From positions 75,073 to 139,072 of the forward strand of contig CAZLMM010000005.1 of the NCBI GenBank assembly GCA_964560495.1: DNA of 64,000 nucleotides. The letters are read 5' to 3'. Within the stretch, counting starts at the first letter, position 1; every line of letters begins with the position of its first letter. Below are positions 1 through 8,876 of the stretch, one piece after another. Position numbers and translations under genes: made by a program. Below the pieces are notes generated by a model, which searched no databases, was not told where the DNA came from, and saw nothing but the letters and a program-made list of their open reading frames with translations. The stretch is from UBA5069 sp964560495. GTDB lineage: Bacteria; Chloroflexota; Anaerolineae; Caldilineales; Caldilineaceae.

Positions 1-1387
1 CAGCGCCCGCTGCCAATTGTGCCTGAATGACCGGCAGATAGACGAACTGGTCGAGCACGCAGGGCAGAATGGTGATGTCAAAGAGGTCATAGACAGGCCA
101 GGGACGCCCTGCCTCACGGGTGCTAAAGCGTTGATTGCCCACATACATATCGAAGCGCAGCTCGTACGACCCAGAGTCAGGCAAGCTGAGATTCATAGTG
201 AACGTCACATCTTGCCCCGGGGCAATGCTGCTCTGGTCAGCGGCAGAGGCTTCCACCTCAACGCCGGGGCTACCCGGATTGGGTGTGGCGGAGTAGCTGA
301 GGATCACCCTATCGGCAGCGTTCGCATCCAGGGTCCACGTCATCGTGCCACTGTTCTGCACCCACACCTGGAGAGCAGTCAGTTGACCGCGGCACAAGGC
401 GGTCGGGGCGTCGCCCCCTGGCGACCATGTCATTCTGAGGGGAACCCAGCGATACTCCGGCGTGACAAGGGCGTTGTTGTTGGCGGCGTCGCGCAGGTGG
501 ATGCCAGTGTAGTAGTGGGTCAGAATCTGGCGAGCATTCACCCATTGCACACTCCAGATGCCCTTATCGCCAGCCGGATTCGAGGTCAGATTGCCATTGG
601 CCCAGCGGCTTGCTCCATTCTGGCTGAGACCGCGCTGATGAGGTTGTTCTGATTCAACAATCTGAGCCACTTCGGGGTGACTGCTGATGGGGTCGGGAAC
701 GCCTTGCATGTAAGGGTACTTTGCCCGTTCAGGGTGATCGACGGTGGCGAGATAGGCGTCTGACGAAAACTCACTGAAAATCGGCTCTTGCGGCGTGAGG
801 GACGCACCGCAGGCATTGATATTCGAGGAATAGCTCATATAGTAGCGTGGGGCGACTGCTTCGTCAACGATCTCATTGTAGTCAGCAATGGGCAAGGTTG
901 CATACATGAAGGGAAGATAGACCTGATCCTCGGTCGAATTGTTGATGGTTTCCTCTCCGTCCGCACAAATCGGATGCTCGATCTCGAAGTAGGCAAAGCT
1001 GCGCGCAGCAATCGCCTGCGCCTCAATCGCCAACGTGTGCCGTCCCTCTACGCTGATCTCCTAGGGCACAACATTGTGCAGATAGCCTTGTTGGACGCCA
1101 TTGAATTGATGATCCTCGATACCAATAGTAATCGTACCCGAGTTGAATGGATAGACATAGTTGACATTTTCTGGCACCGCTGTGCAGCCGTAGGAGCGAT
1201 TGCCCTTCGTGCAAGGAATGCCTAGATTTGCTCCAGTCTCACGATCTAAACGATACATCTCTACTGTAATTAACTGGGGTGGCGTATATGATTGAGCTTG
1301 TGTAAATGCAGATACGAAAATTACCGGCAACAGAGAGAAAATGAAAGTATATGCGAGTAAGGCAAGATAGCGATACATGTCAATCAT
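1..1387 (-). pseudogene. SpoIID/LytB-domain secreted protein interrupted by an in-frame amber; runs off the left edge
   Basis: The frame opens at an ATG at 1387, 5 bases after the upstream gene's stop, and stays open to the window edge except for a single TAG at 1061-1063 (codon 109). Residues 5-30 form a signal peptide. The product before the stop ends in GYLHNVVP. The same frame resumes at once with EISVEGRHTLAIEAQAIAA, the core of the SpoIID/LytB family, whose members cleave or bind denuded peptidoglycan glycan strands. The Glu directly after the stop matches the family's catalytic Glu. Further on (about positions 50-390) the frame encodes an NBR1/Ig-like domain (NSGTMTWTL) and, near the left edge, FVYLPVI, a tail motif common in Chloroflexota secreted proteins. 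It could be a recent nonsense mutation or a sequencing error. I infer no function for the 108-residue product. Confidence 0.75.
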
Positions 1388-1392
1388 CCCAA

Positions 1393-3162
1393 TCACTGGA
1401 CTGGCGAAACATGGCTTATACAAATACGGTCGAAAATCCCTCCCAATTCACCCCTGGCGGCGTCCATACACTGAAGGACCAGTGATCTTCCGTCAGGTGA
1501 CCACTCCAGCCACTCTCCCATAGCTCCAAGCGTTTCGTGTTCGGGTAAGATTCGCCGATACTCACCGCTATGCACATTCAGGAGGTAGAAGCCAAAGGAA
1601 GGAAACTTGCCAATCCTTTGTCCTGTTAGTCCTTTCATAGCAATCGTCTGATTATCAGATGACCAAGAAAAATTGGAAACTGGTCTATCAAGAGAGTGCT
1701 GAACAGTTTCTCCGGTATAGCTATCCAGAATCAATAACAGACCGTAGGGGCCGCGGATGCTTGTATAAGGAGGATCTAAAGCAATCTTCATCAACAAATA
1801 CCTGCCATTTGGCGACCAACTGGCCTCACGAATGGATGGATAGAGGGGGGACAAGGTGTACATATCGATCTCACAGCCGCTGTTGGTGGTCAAATCATAG
1901 AGAAAGACCCAAACGCCGTCCCAGAAGAGAACTCGATTGCCAGATGGATGCCAATTGACATTGAAGGGCTGGAAAGGATAGAAAAAATTCTCCTTTTCAT
2001 AGCGCCAGGCGGCCAGGTCGACGGGTAGTGAGCGTAGGGTCTTGTACTCTTGATTCCAGATGAACGGTTGTGTTCCGCCGGGCAGAGACATGAAGACAAC
2101 CTTGTTGCCATCCGGAGAGACATCATGAGAAACGTTTGGCCCGTTCCCACTGCTCGATAGACGTAGCTCACTGAGTGGCTCCAAAGAACGTAACTGGTAG
2201 CCCGGTTCCCAATAGCCTGGAACACTATTTGAGAGTTCGCCCACCTCTCGCCAGAATACGGTGTGATTCCTGTCGAGCCAGCGTGGCTGCATGAGATACG
2301 GTCGTGATTCCACAACCTGAGTAATAACGCCCGTGGTTATATTCACTAGATCAACTGAAACCGTCTGAGAGACACTGGCTTCTCGAACTATCATGAGCGT
2401 CTTGCTGTCGGGCAACCACTGCTGAATAGCGATCGGCGCTGTATGAGTGAGCACCACCTGCGGTTCGGAGAAGGAATAGGCGCTGAGTGGGATGATCGGT
2501 TCAGCGGGGGCGCCGCCGGGCGGCGGCTCGAAGACGCAGCGGGCAACCTGCGATTCGGTCGGTAGAATGAGTCCGCCTACCGGCGTGGGTGTGGGAGTTG
2601 GCAGTGGGCTGAAAGGCGCGGGCGTCCGGTTGCAGGCCGGATTGCTCAGGTCGATGGTGTGCGTTTCCAGCACGTTCTCACCTTTGCGCACCGTCAGTTG
2701 CATGGGCTGAGCCGGGACGAAACCCTGCACCGTGAAGCTAAAGTGCTCCACTGCACCCAGGTTGTAGCCGCCAAAGAGCGGCGTGAACTCCATGCGACCC
2801 GCCGCGCTGTTCCAGCTCACCTGGTGGTCGCCCAGCAGCCCGCTCACCGTTGCGCCGTGGGCCGGCGCCAGCAGGGTCCAGCCGGCAGTTGCAAAGCTGA
2901 TGCGCGTCAGGTCGTCTGCGCCCTGGTGTTGCAGGCGCAGGCTGAACGTTGCGCTGCCGTTGGCGTTGGTAACGAATCCGGCTTCGGCCAGCGCCAGGTC
3001 GCCGCCCAGCAGCGGCAGGCAGACTGGGATGAGTGTGGGCAGGGGCGACAAGGCTGCGCGACTCGCGTTGGGTGGCTCGCGCAACAGGAAGAGCAGGCCG
3101 CCGGTCAGTACGGCGGCGACGATGAGCACAAGTTGACGAACGCGTAGGTTGGTGGGGATCAC
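1393..3162 (-). CDS. Membrane-anchored TolB/WD40-like beta-propeller protein
   Basis: This 589-residue protein starts at GTG 3162, with AAAGGA 9 bases upstream. Residues 9-27 are a single hydrophobic anchor or uncleaved signal. An Ig-like or DUF11-like domain follows (about 50-170), then a Pro/Thr linker (LPTPTPTPVGG, about 185-195) and a propeller from about 220 to the end. Blades show TolB/PD40-type repeats: SPDGNKVVFMS, HPSGNRVLFWDG, WSPNGRYLLMK, WSSDNQTIAMKG and WSPDGRSLVLQ. Such proteins are usually extracytoplasmic and mediate binding; no catalytic residues are visible. It lies just upstream of the interrupted SpoIID gene and probably shares its transcript, so a cell-wall-associated role is possible but is inference. 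Confidence 0.75.
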   Translation of the reverse strand: MIPTNLRVRQLVLIVAAVLTGGLLFLLREPPNASRAALSPLPTLIPVCLPLLGGDLALAEAGFVTNANGSATFSLRLQHQGADDLTRISFATAGWTLLAPAHGATVSGLLGDHQVSWNSAAGRMEFTPLFGGYNLGAVEHFSFTVQGFVPAQPMQLTVRKGENVLETHTIDLSNPACNRTPAPFSPLPTPTPTPVGGLILPTESQVARCVFEPPPGGAPAEPIIPLSAYSFSEPQVVLTHTAPIAIQQWLPDSKTLMIVREASVSQTVSVDLVNITTGVITQVVESRPYLMQPRWLDRNHTVFWREVGELSNSVPGYWEPGYQLRSLEPLSELRLSSSGNGPNVSHDVSPDGNKVVFMSLPGGTQPFIWNQEYKTLRSLPVDLAAWRYEKENFFYPFQPFNVNWHPSGNRVLFWDGVWVFLYDLTTNSGCEIDMYTLSPLYPSIREASWSPNGRYLLMKIALDPPYTSIRGPYGLLLILDSYTGETVQHSLDRPVSNFSWSSDNQTIAMKGLTGQRIGKFPSFGFYLLNVHSGEYRRILPEHETLGAMGEWLEWSPDGRSLVLQCMDAARGELGGIFDRICISHVSPVQ

Positions 3163-3183
3163 GCGATTTTGTCCTTTTTCGGA

Positions 3184-3295
3184 GAATGAGATGGACGACA
3201 GGCAAGAACGCGTTTCGACGCCTGGGCGGCAAGATCGTTGCGGGATACGACGCCAAGGGAATGAGATGGACGACAGGCAAGAACGCGTTTCGACG
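3184..3295. repeat. Perfect 37-bp direct repeat pair (3184-3220 and 3259-3295) with a 38-bp interval
   Basis: The two copies are identical over 37 bases, both containing GGACGACAGGCAAGAACGCG, and similarity ends abruptly at both ends. The 38-bp interval is unrelated to the repeat. The pair sits in the 275-bp gap between the beta-propeller gene and namZ. The dimensions match one CRISPR repeat-spacer-repeat unit, but there is no third copy, no recognisable leader and no cas gene in the window. A fragment of a dispersed genomic repeat is equally likely. Confidence 0.7.
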
Positions 3296-3302
3296 ACTCA
3301 TT

Positions 3303-3318
3303 CCCTCTGCGCAGAGGG
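3303..3318. repeat. 16-bp perfect palindrome downstream of namZ
   Basis: The sequence CCCTCTGCGCAGAGGG is perfectly self-complementary. It lies 8 bases after the second 37-bp repeat and about 120 bases downstream of the last gene of the minus-strand operon. No run of T follows on either strand, so I do not call it an intrinsic terminator; it could be a protein-binding site. Confidence 0.4.
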
Positions 3319-3437
3319 TAACACATCGCCGGAGCGAATGTGTTCTCGCCCAGCTCCCGGGAATGGGTCAGAACCTTTGGCGACTGAGGAAGCGGCGTTC
3401 GACCCGTTCCCGCAATGCACGGGCGCGAATACACCAC

Positions 3438-4601
3438 TCAATCGGCATTATACAACAAATATGGTGCTCGCCGCCGCCGAAACCCCACCTCGTCCGCCGT
3501 CCAACCAGCCACGATCTCGGCAACCGGCGCGCCCTCCTCCAGTCCACGTCGCACCAAATTGTTGCCGGCCAGCAGATCGAAATGGGGATGCGCCCCCTCC
3601 CAACTGGATGACAAAAACTCGAAACGCTGGGAGTTCTGGCCGCGACAGGCAGCGATGATGTGTAGCCCGGTGAGCAGCGGCTGATAGACGCGGCGATCCT
3701 GCACATGCGCCTGGACGCCGCTGCACACAACGCCGGCATGTTTGCTGTCCGTGGGCGTGAACTGGGCCGCCCGAAAGCGCACTCCTGGCAAATCGAGCGC
3801 GTTGAGGGTCTGCGCCAGGCGATAGCCATCCAGCCATGGCGCGCCGACCAGCTCGAAAGGCAGCGGCGTCCCGCGCCCCTCGCTCAGGTTCGTCCCCTCC
3901 ACGAAGCACGTCCCAGGATAGACGACCGTGGTCTCGGCGCGGGGAATGGCTGGCGAGGTGGGAACCCAGGGCAGCCCGGTCGCAGAGAAGTCCATCGCGC
4001 GCCGCCACCCCGTCATCGACGTGACTCTCACATCAGCGCCCAGCTTCAATTCAGTGTTGAGGAAGCGCGCCAGCTCACCCAACGTCATACCGTGGCGGAT
4101 GGGCAGCGGCGCGACGCCAATGAACGACTCATAGCCCGGCGCAAGAATTGGCCCTTCCACGGCTGCGCCGCCCAAGGGGTTCGGACGATCCAGCACGAGC
4201 AAGGGAACGCCGTTGGCAGCCGCGCTGCACATGACGTGATAGAGCGTGCTCAGGTAGGTGTAGAAGCGCACGCCCACGTCCTGCATGTCGAAGACGAGAA
4301 GATCGATATGCTCCAGCATAGCCGGCGTGGGCGCCAGCGTCTCGCCATAGAGACTGTAGACGGGAACGCCCAGCCGTGGATGCACGCCGTGGGCAATGGA
4401 GGCCGCGTCTGCAGCGGAACCCTCGAAGCCGTGCTCCGGGCCAAAGAGCGCAGTGATGGCCGCGCCTGAGGCCAGCAGCGCATCGAGAGCCGAGGTGAGA
4501 TCGTGCGTCACCGCGGCCGGGTGGGTGATCAGCCCAATGCGGCGGCCATGAAACTGATCCTGCTGACTCGTTACAGCGATCTCAAGTCCAGTGATGATCA
4601 T
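3438..4601 (-). CDS. namZ: Exo-beta-N-acetylmuramidase NamZ-like protein (DUF1343)
   Basis: The 387-residue product matches the DUF1343/YbbC/NamZ family along its whole length. Characteristic segments are GLITHPAAVT, LFGPEHGFEG, FDMQDVGVRFYTY, LDRPNPLGG and EGTNLSEGRGTPLPFE. Characterised NamZ enzymes remove N-acetylmuramic acid from the non-reducing ends of peptidoglycan fragments. No clear signal peptide is visible, so it may act on imported fragments. It is the last gene of the minus-strand run containing the ABC importer and GH4 enzyme, 18 bases after the SDR gene, which suggests that the imported ligand is a wall-derived or related amino sugar. The substrate is inferred. Confidence 0.8.
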   Translation of the reverse strand: MIITGLEIAVTSQQDQFHGRRIGLITHPAAVTHDLTSALDALLASGAAITALFGPEHGFEGSAADAASIAHGVHPRLGVPVYSLYGETLAPTPAMLEHIDLLVFDMQDVGVRFYTYLSTLYHVMCSAAANGVPLLVLDRPNPLGGAAVEGPILAPGYESFIGVAPLPIRHGMTLGELARFLNTELKLGADVRVTSMTGWRRAMDFSATGLPWVPTSPAIPRAETTVVYPGTCFVEGTNLSEGRGTPLPFELVGAPWLDGYRLAQTLNALDLPGVRFRAAQFTPTDSKHAGVVCSGVQAHVQDRRVYQPLLTGLHIIAACRGQNSQRFEFLSSSWEGAHPHFDLLAGNNLVRRGLEEGAPVAEIVAGWTADEVGFRRRRAPYLLYNAD

Positions 4602-4619
4602 ATTGGCCGTCCCAACCCG

Positions 4620-5402
4620 TCACGCAGGCGGATAGGCAAAGAGCTTGCGCCCGTCGCCGGCAGTCTGGCCGCCGTCGATGACCAGCGTGTGGCCGGTGAT
4701 CCAGGCTGCATCGTCGCTGGCCAGAAAGAGGAACGCACCGGCCACATCTGCGGGCGTGCCGGTGCGCCCCAAGGGAATCAGCCGCTCCTGATAGAACTCG
4801 GTGAACTCGGGTGGGTCGATCTCTTTGGAGAGGGGTGTGACACAGTAGCCGGGCGCGACCGCATTGACGCGGATGCCCAGGTGCGCCAGGTCCAGGGCCA
4901 TGGTCTTGGTCAGGAGGATCACGCCGCCCTTGCTGGCGTTGTAGTGCGCATACTTCACCTCAGCCGCGATGCCGTTCTTGCTCGCCATGTTGACGATCGC
5001 GCCGCCCCCCTGTTTTGCCATCTGCCGGGCCACCAACTGGGCCACGTTGAAAACGCCAGTCAGGTTGACGTCGATGATGCGCCGCCACTCCTCCGGCTCG
5101 ATGTCGAGGAAGTGGGTCTCTGCGGCGATGCCGGCCACATTGGCCAGAACGTCGATGCTCCCCCAGGCCGCGACCGCCGCATCGACGGCAGCCTGCACCT
5201 GGCTGCGGTCGCGCACATCGCCAGCGAAGGTCAGCACGCGCTGGCCCGCGTTCCATGCCTGCGCCGCTGCGTTCAGGTTGCCCTCGTTGTTATCGAAGGC
5301 CAGTACATTGGCGCCTTCGCTCAGGAAACGTTCGACGATGACCTTGCACAGCCCGCGCGCGGCGCCAGTGGCGAAGATGACCTTATTGGTGAATCGTTGC
5401 AT
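4620..5402 (-). CDS. Short-chain dehydrogenase/reductase with an altered nucleotide-binding motif
   Basis: The 260-residue protein is a classical SDR. It has a Rossmann N-terminus, NVAG at the end of beta-4, a Ser/Tyr/Lys active site (NMASKNG, then YNASKGG) and the C-terminal motif GHTLVIDGG. The glycine-rich loop reads TGAARGLC: the last Gly of TGxxxGxG is Cys. This may alter cofactor binding, although catalytic residues are intact. The gene lies between the transporter genes and namZ in the minus-strand operon, so it likely oxidises or reduces a sugar from the imported ligand. The specific substrate is unknown. Confidence 0.85.
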   Translation of the reverse strand: MQRFTNKVIFATGAARGLCKVIVERFLSEGANVLAFDNNEGNLNAAAQAWNAGQRVLTFAGDVRDRSQVQAAVDAAVAAWGSIDVLANVAGIAAETHFLDIEPEEWRRIIDVNLTGVFNVAQLVARQMAKQGGGAIVNMASKNGIAAEVKYAHYNASKGGVILLTKTMALDLAHLGIRVNAVAPGYCVTPLSKEIDPPEFTEFYQERLIPLGRTGTPADVAGAFLFLASDDAAWITGHTLVIDGGQTAGDGRKLFAYPPA

Positions 5403-5474
5403 GACACTGCCCCAATCGAATTTGATCTTGTGGAAAGAGCAACCACGAGGGTTGCTCTGACGGGTTGGAAATCA

Positions 5475-6317
5475 TCATCCTTTGACGCCCGAAACGACGA
5501 TGCCTTGCAGGAAGATGCGCTGCGTCACAAAAAAGACGGTGATGGGAACAAGCGTCGAAAGCGCAGTCATCGCCATCAGGTATTGTACATCGGTCTGTGT
5601 ACGCCCCATAAAGCGAGTCAATCCCAACGTCACGGTGAACAGTTCAGGGCTGTTGAGATAGATCAGCGGGCCAAAGAAATCATTCCAACTCCAGGTAAAT
5701 TGATAGACTGCGACGACCAGGAGGGCTGCTGTGCTTTGCGGCAAGAGAATGCGAAAGAAAACTCCAAAGCGGCTGCAGCCGTCGATGAGCGCGGCCTCGT
5801 CGTAGTCACGCGGGATGGTCATGAAGAACTGGCGCAGCAGAAAGATGCTGAAGGCGTCGCCCAGAAAGAGCGGCAGCACCAGCGGGTTGTAAGTGTTGAC
5901 CCAGCCTAGCTTGGCGAAGATCATGAAGAGAGGGATCAGCGTCACCTGGCTGGGCAGCATCATGGTGCTGAGTACGAGCACGAAGAGAACCGTCCGCCCA
6001 GGAAAGTCGATGCGGGCAAAGGCATAGGCGGCGATGGAGCACGACATCACCACGGCAATTACATTGAGCGCGGTGATAAGAGCTGTGTTCGTGAAGAAGA
6101 CGGCGAAATTTCCCTTGTTCCACGCCTCGATGTAATTCTGCCAGCGATAATCTGCCGGAATCCATGTGGGCGGAATCTGCCAGATCTCCGCGGTCGACTT
6201 GCCTGCTGTCAGAAACATCCACAGCCAGGGAATCAGGAACAGAATCGCCCCAGGCAGCACCAATAGCGTCCAGCCTAGTTGACGGCGCACAGCGCGCCAG
6301 CGCACCCTGTTTACCAT
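5475..6317 (-). CDS. Carbohydrate ABC transporter permease (MalG/CUT1-like)
   Basis: The 280-residue protein has about six membrane segments and the EAA loop YDEAALIDGCSRFGVFFRIL, which contacts the ATPase. Its length and N-terminus are typical of MalG-type CUT1 permeases. Its ATG follows the previous gene's TAG without an intervening base, and GTGAGG upstream is a plausible ribosome site, so the two permeases are probably translationally coupled. No ATPase gene is nearby. CUT1 importers in such bacteria often share a distant MsmK-like ATPase. Confidence 0.92.
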   Translation of the reverse strand: MVNRVRWRAVRRQLGWTLLVLPGAILFLIPWLWMFLTAGKSTAEIWQIPPTWIPADYRWQNYIEAWNKGNFAVFFTNTALITALNVIAVVMSCSIAAYAFARIDFPGRTVLFVLVLSTMMLPSQVTLIPLFMIFAKLGWVNTYNPLVLPLFLGDAFSIFLLRQFFMTIPRDYDEAALIDGCSRFGVFFRILLPQSTAALLVVAVYQFTWSWNDFFGPLIYLNSPELFTVTLGLTRFMGRTQTDVQYLMAMTALSTLVPITVFFVTQRIFLQGIVVSGVKG

Positions 6318-7241
6318 CTAGCGCGCGGCCTCACCTTCATAGTAAACATAGCGCCTCGACAGCCATTGAAAGAGCAGTGTGAAAGAAATGATGATGGCGA
6401 AGATCACCCAGGCTACTGCAGAGGCATATCCGAAGCGAACTTGCAAGAAGGCTTTGTTGTAGAGATAGAGCACCATGCTCAAGGTGGCGTTGTTTGGGCC
6501 GCCCTTGGTCATGATCAGCGCCTGGGTGAAGAACTGAAAAGCCGCAATCGTGCTGATAGTCACATTGAAGAGGATGGTCGGCGAGAGCATGGGTAGGGTG
6601 ACTGCCCAGAACCGCTGCCGGCGACTGGCGCCGTCGATGATCGCGGCCTCGTAGAGATGGGTGGGGATGCCCTGCAACCCGGCCAGGAAGAGCAACACAT
6701 TTGCGCCCACGCTCCACATGCTCAACAGGATGATGGCGGGCAGCGCCCACGTCGAGTCGTAGAGCCAGTTGGGGCCTTGGATACCAAAGAAGCCGAGCAG
6801 ATTGTTGATGAGGCCGGCCCGTGGGTTGAAGATCTGCAGCCACACGAGCGACGCCGCCACACCGGAGATGACCGTGGGAAGATAGTAGACTGTACGCCAG
6901 GCGCCTAGTCCGAAGATCCGTTGGTTGAGCATCAGAGCGATCAGCAGCGACACGGAGACGCCCAGGGGCACAGTGGTAAAGACATAGATAAAGGTCACCC
7001 GCAGGCTCTGCCAGAAGAGTGCATCGTTGAGCAGTTCCGTATAGTTTTTGAGGCCAATGAAGTAATTGCGGGTCAGCAGATCGGATTCAAAAAAACTCAA
7101 TCCAAAGGAAAAGAGCATGGGGCCGATGATCAGCCCCACAAAACCGATGATCCACGGCGCAATGCAAAGATACGCCGTGAGGATGTCGTGCTGTCGCTGG
7201 GTCAGGCTGATCCGCCGTGTGCGTGTCTGCCACATACTCAT
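6318..7241 (-). CDS. Carbohydrate ABC transporter permease (MalF/CUT1-like)
   Basis: The protein has about 307 residues, six membrane segments and the EAA motif LYEAAIIDGASRRQRFWAVTL, with the typical MalF-type N-terminal hydrophobic segment (YLCIAPWIIGFVGLIIG). I place the start at ATG 7241, with GAGG just upstream; ATG 7235 would give better spacing to that site, and a TTG at 7250 is less likely. It pairs with the following permease and the solute-binding lipoprotein upstream to form a carbohydrate importer. Confidence 0.9.
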   Translation of the reverse strand: MSMWQTRTRRISLTQRQHDILTAYLCIAPWIIGFVGLIIGPMLFSFGLSFFESDLLTRNYFIGLKNYTELLNDALFWQSLRVTFIYVFTTVPLGVSVSLLIALMLNQRIFGLGAWRTVYYLPTVISGVAASLVWLQIFNPRAGLINNLLGFFGIQGPNWLYDSTWALPAIILLSMWSVGANVLLFLAGLQGIPTHLYEAAIIDGASRRQRFWAVTLPMLSPTILFNVTISTIAAFQFFTQALIMTKGGPNNATLSMVLYLYNKAFLQVRFGYASAVAWVIFAIIISFTLLFQWLSRRYVYYEGEAAR

Positions 7242-7279
7242 GGACCTCAAAAGAGTCGGGTATGTCCAGAATTGATACG

Positions 7280-7356
7280 CCGTAGGGGCTTGAACAGCGT
7301 CGGCAGCGCTTCGCTATCGCGAAATAGCGCATTCGCCGCCCTTCAAGCCCCTACGG
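7280..7356. repeat. Intergenic palindromic element, copy 1
   Basis: The 77-bp element has perfect 15-bp terminal inverted arms, CCGTAGGGGCTTGAA (7280-7294) and its complement (7342-7356), with partly complementary internal sequence. It lies between the solute-binding protein and permease genes. Related elements occur at 13933-14004, 29293-29362 and 30461-30532. Within this operon the hairpin could lower permease expression relative to the binding protein, which is inferred. Confidence 0.85.
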
Positions 7357-7389
7357 ATCAACACTGATCGTTGGCAATCATGCTTTGTC

Positions 7390-8817
7390 TCACCCGCCTG
7401 CCCGCGCCAATTCCGCCTTCTGCGCGTCAGTTACCTGCTGCGCGACCTCCACCATGATGTCGACGGGCGCCTTGCCCTCAAGGAAGATGGAATCCATGGC
7501 CGGGTTGATAAGCTCATCGGCGATGGACTGATAGCGGAAGAGCTGCGGCGCGCGAGCTTCGCCGCTGGTCAGTTGGTCGATGACCACTTCGAGTTCGACT
7601 GGGCCAAGACGGGCGTCGAGGCTGCGCAGTGTATCCGGCCACTTATTGGCCGCGCTGATCAGACCCGGAATACGTCCGGCCACCCTGGCGACGCTGTCCT
7701 GATAGTAGTCGCTCACACTCATCCACTTGAGGAAATCCCACACCGCGTCCTGGTTACCGCGCTCGGCCACGCCCTTGTAGACGCACCAGATATCAGGCGC
7801 ACCCATGCTCGCCTGGTCCACAGGGCCTTTTGCCACGTGCCCAATGTTCCACGAGCCTTCGGGTAGGGCGTCAGCCAGCGAGAAGAACTGGTCGGCGCTG
7901 CGCTCGGCAAAGGCGACGATGCCCGCCGGCAGCACGCCCGTCCAGGTGTTGGGAATGCCAGTTGCGTTGACCTGGTTCGTCTGGGCAAAGCAGTTGATGT
8001 CCCACATGCCCTGACGAATCCATTCCAGGGCTTCCAGTGCAGGCGCCTCGCCCAGGAGACAGGTCATGTAATCGTTGGGGTCGCGCACCTTGCCGCCAAA
8101 GGCCTCCACATAGTAGAAGTAGCCCAGAGCGTAGTCTGGCCGCAACTGCGCGCCCCAGCGCGTGATCTGGTCGCCATTTCGCTGCGTCAGCCTGGTGGCT
8201 GCCTCGGTGTATTGATCCGTCGTCCAATCCACAGTGGGCAGCGCAACGCCCGCCTCTTCGAAGGCGCTCTTGCTGTAATAGACGCTGGTCACGTCGATGT
8301 CGGTGACGGTGCCCATACGAGTTTGATTGATTGGATCCCAGCATTGCTCCCAGCCCGACTTGAGGAAGATCTCATCGGCGTTGGGAATGTCGGCGTCCAC
8401 GAGCGGCTGCAAGTCGAGAAGCTGCTGCTTTTCGGCCCAGGTATTGATGATGGGCGGCCAGACGGACATGATGTCGGGTGCAGTGCCGGCAGCCATGTTG
8501 GTCAGCGTCTTGGTCTCCCAACCATCGCCATGCGGCTCCCACAACAGCTCCACATCGCCGTGCTCCTCCTTGTAGCGGGGGAAGGCTTCGTTCACGTTGA
8601 ACTCGTTCCAGGTTTGACCGGGCACATAGGCGAACCAATCGAAGCTCGCATAGCGCACCTGTTGGGGTGCAGCAGCCGGCTGCTCACCTCCTGTTGCATC
8701 TTGCGCCGCTGGCTGGGAGGGCGCGGCAGCTGGCGCGCAGGCAACCAACGCGGTTGCACCGGCTGCCAACGCGCTCATACGTAAGAACTCACGTCGCGAT
8801 ACTCTTTTGGATGACAT
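7390..8817 (-). CDS. Extracellular sugar-binding lipoprotein of an ABC importer
   Basis: I chose ATG 8817 because AAAGGAGGAG lies just upstream. The 475-residue product begins with a Tat-like motif (SRREFLRM), a hydrophobic stretch and the lipobox LVAC, then an Ala/Pro/Gln-rich linker, so it is an exported lipoprotein. The mature part resembles family 1 carbohydrate-binding proteins, with acidic and aromatic residues such as WDINCFAQTN and MGAPDIWCVYKGV. The two permease genes follow downstream. At 8829-8838, TTGTACACAT matches 8 of 10 bases of the TTGTATACAA operator found beside the GntR gene, so it may be a weak site of the same regulator. Confidence 0.9.
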   Translation of the reverse strand: MSSKRVSRREFLRMSALAAGATALVACAPAAAPSQPAAQDATGGEQPAAAPQQVRYASFDWFAYVPGQTWNEFNVNEAFPRYKEEHGDVELLWEPHGDGWETKTLTNMAAGTAPDIMSVWPPIINTWAEKQQLLDLQPLVDADIPNADEIFLKSGWEQCWDPINQTRMGTVTDIDVTSVYYSKSAFEEAGVALPTVDWTTDQYTEAATRLTQRNGDQITRWGAQLRPDYALGYFYYVEAFGGKVRDPNDYMTCLLGEAPALEALEWIRQGMWDINCFAQTNQVNATGIPNTWTGVLPAGIVAFAERSADQFFSLADALPEGSWNIGHVAKGPVDQASMGAPDIWCVYKGVAERGNQDAVWDFLKWMSVSDYYQDSVARVAGRIPGLISAANKWPDTLRSLDARLGPVELEVVIDQLTSGEARAPQLFRYQSIADELINPAMDSIFLEGKAPVDIMVEVAQQVTDAQKAELARAGG

Positions 8818-8876
8818 ATTCTCCTCCTTTGTACACATTGCAGAAACACTCACACGTTTCACTTCTGGTTCGTAGT

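Noticed and set aside
17..652. Open plus-strand frame of 211 codons
   Set aside because: It is antisense to the SpoIID-gene remnant, whose minus-strand frame carries the recognisable Ig-like and SpoIID sequence.
1061..1063. Programmed recoding of the TAG (selenocysteine/pyrrolysine or readthrough)
   Set aside because: TAG pyrrolysine use is limited to certain anaerobes, no pyl genes are seen, and other genes end normally; a mutation or base-call error is simpler.
4503..5909. Open plus-strand frame of 468 codons
   Set aside because: It is antisense to the SDR and permease genes, which have clear motifs; GC-rich codons leave long shadow frames.
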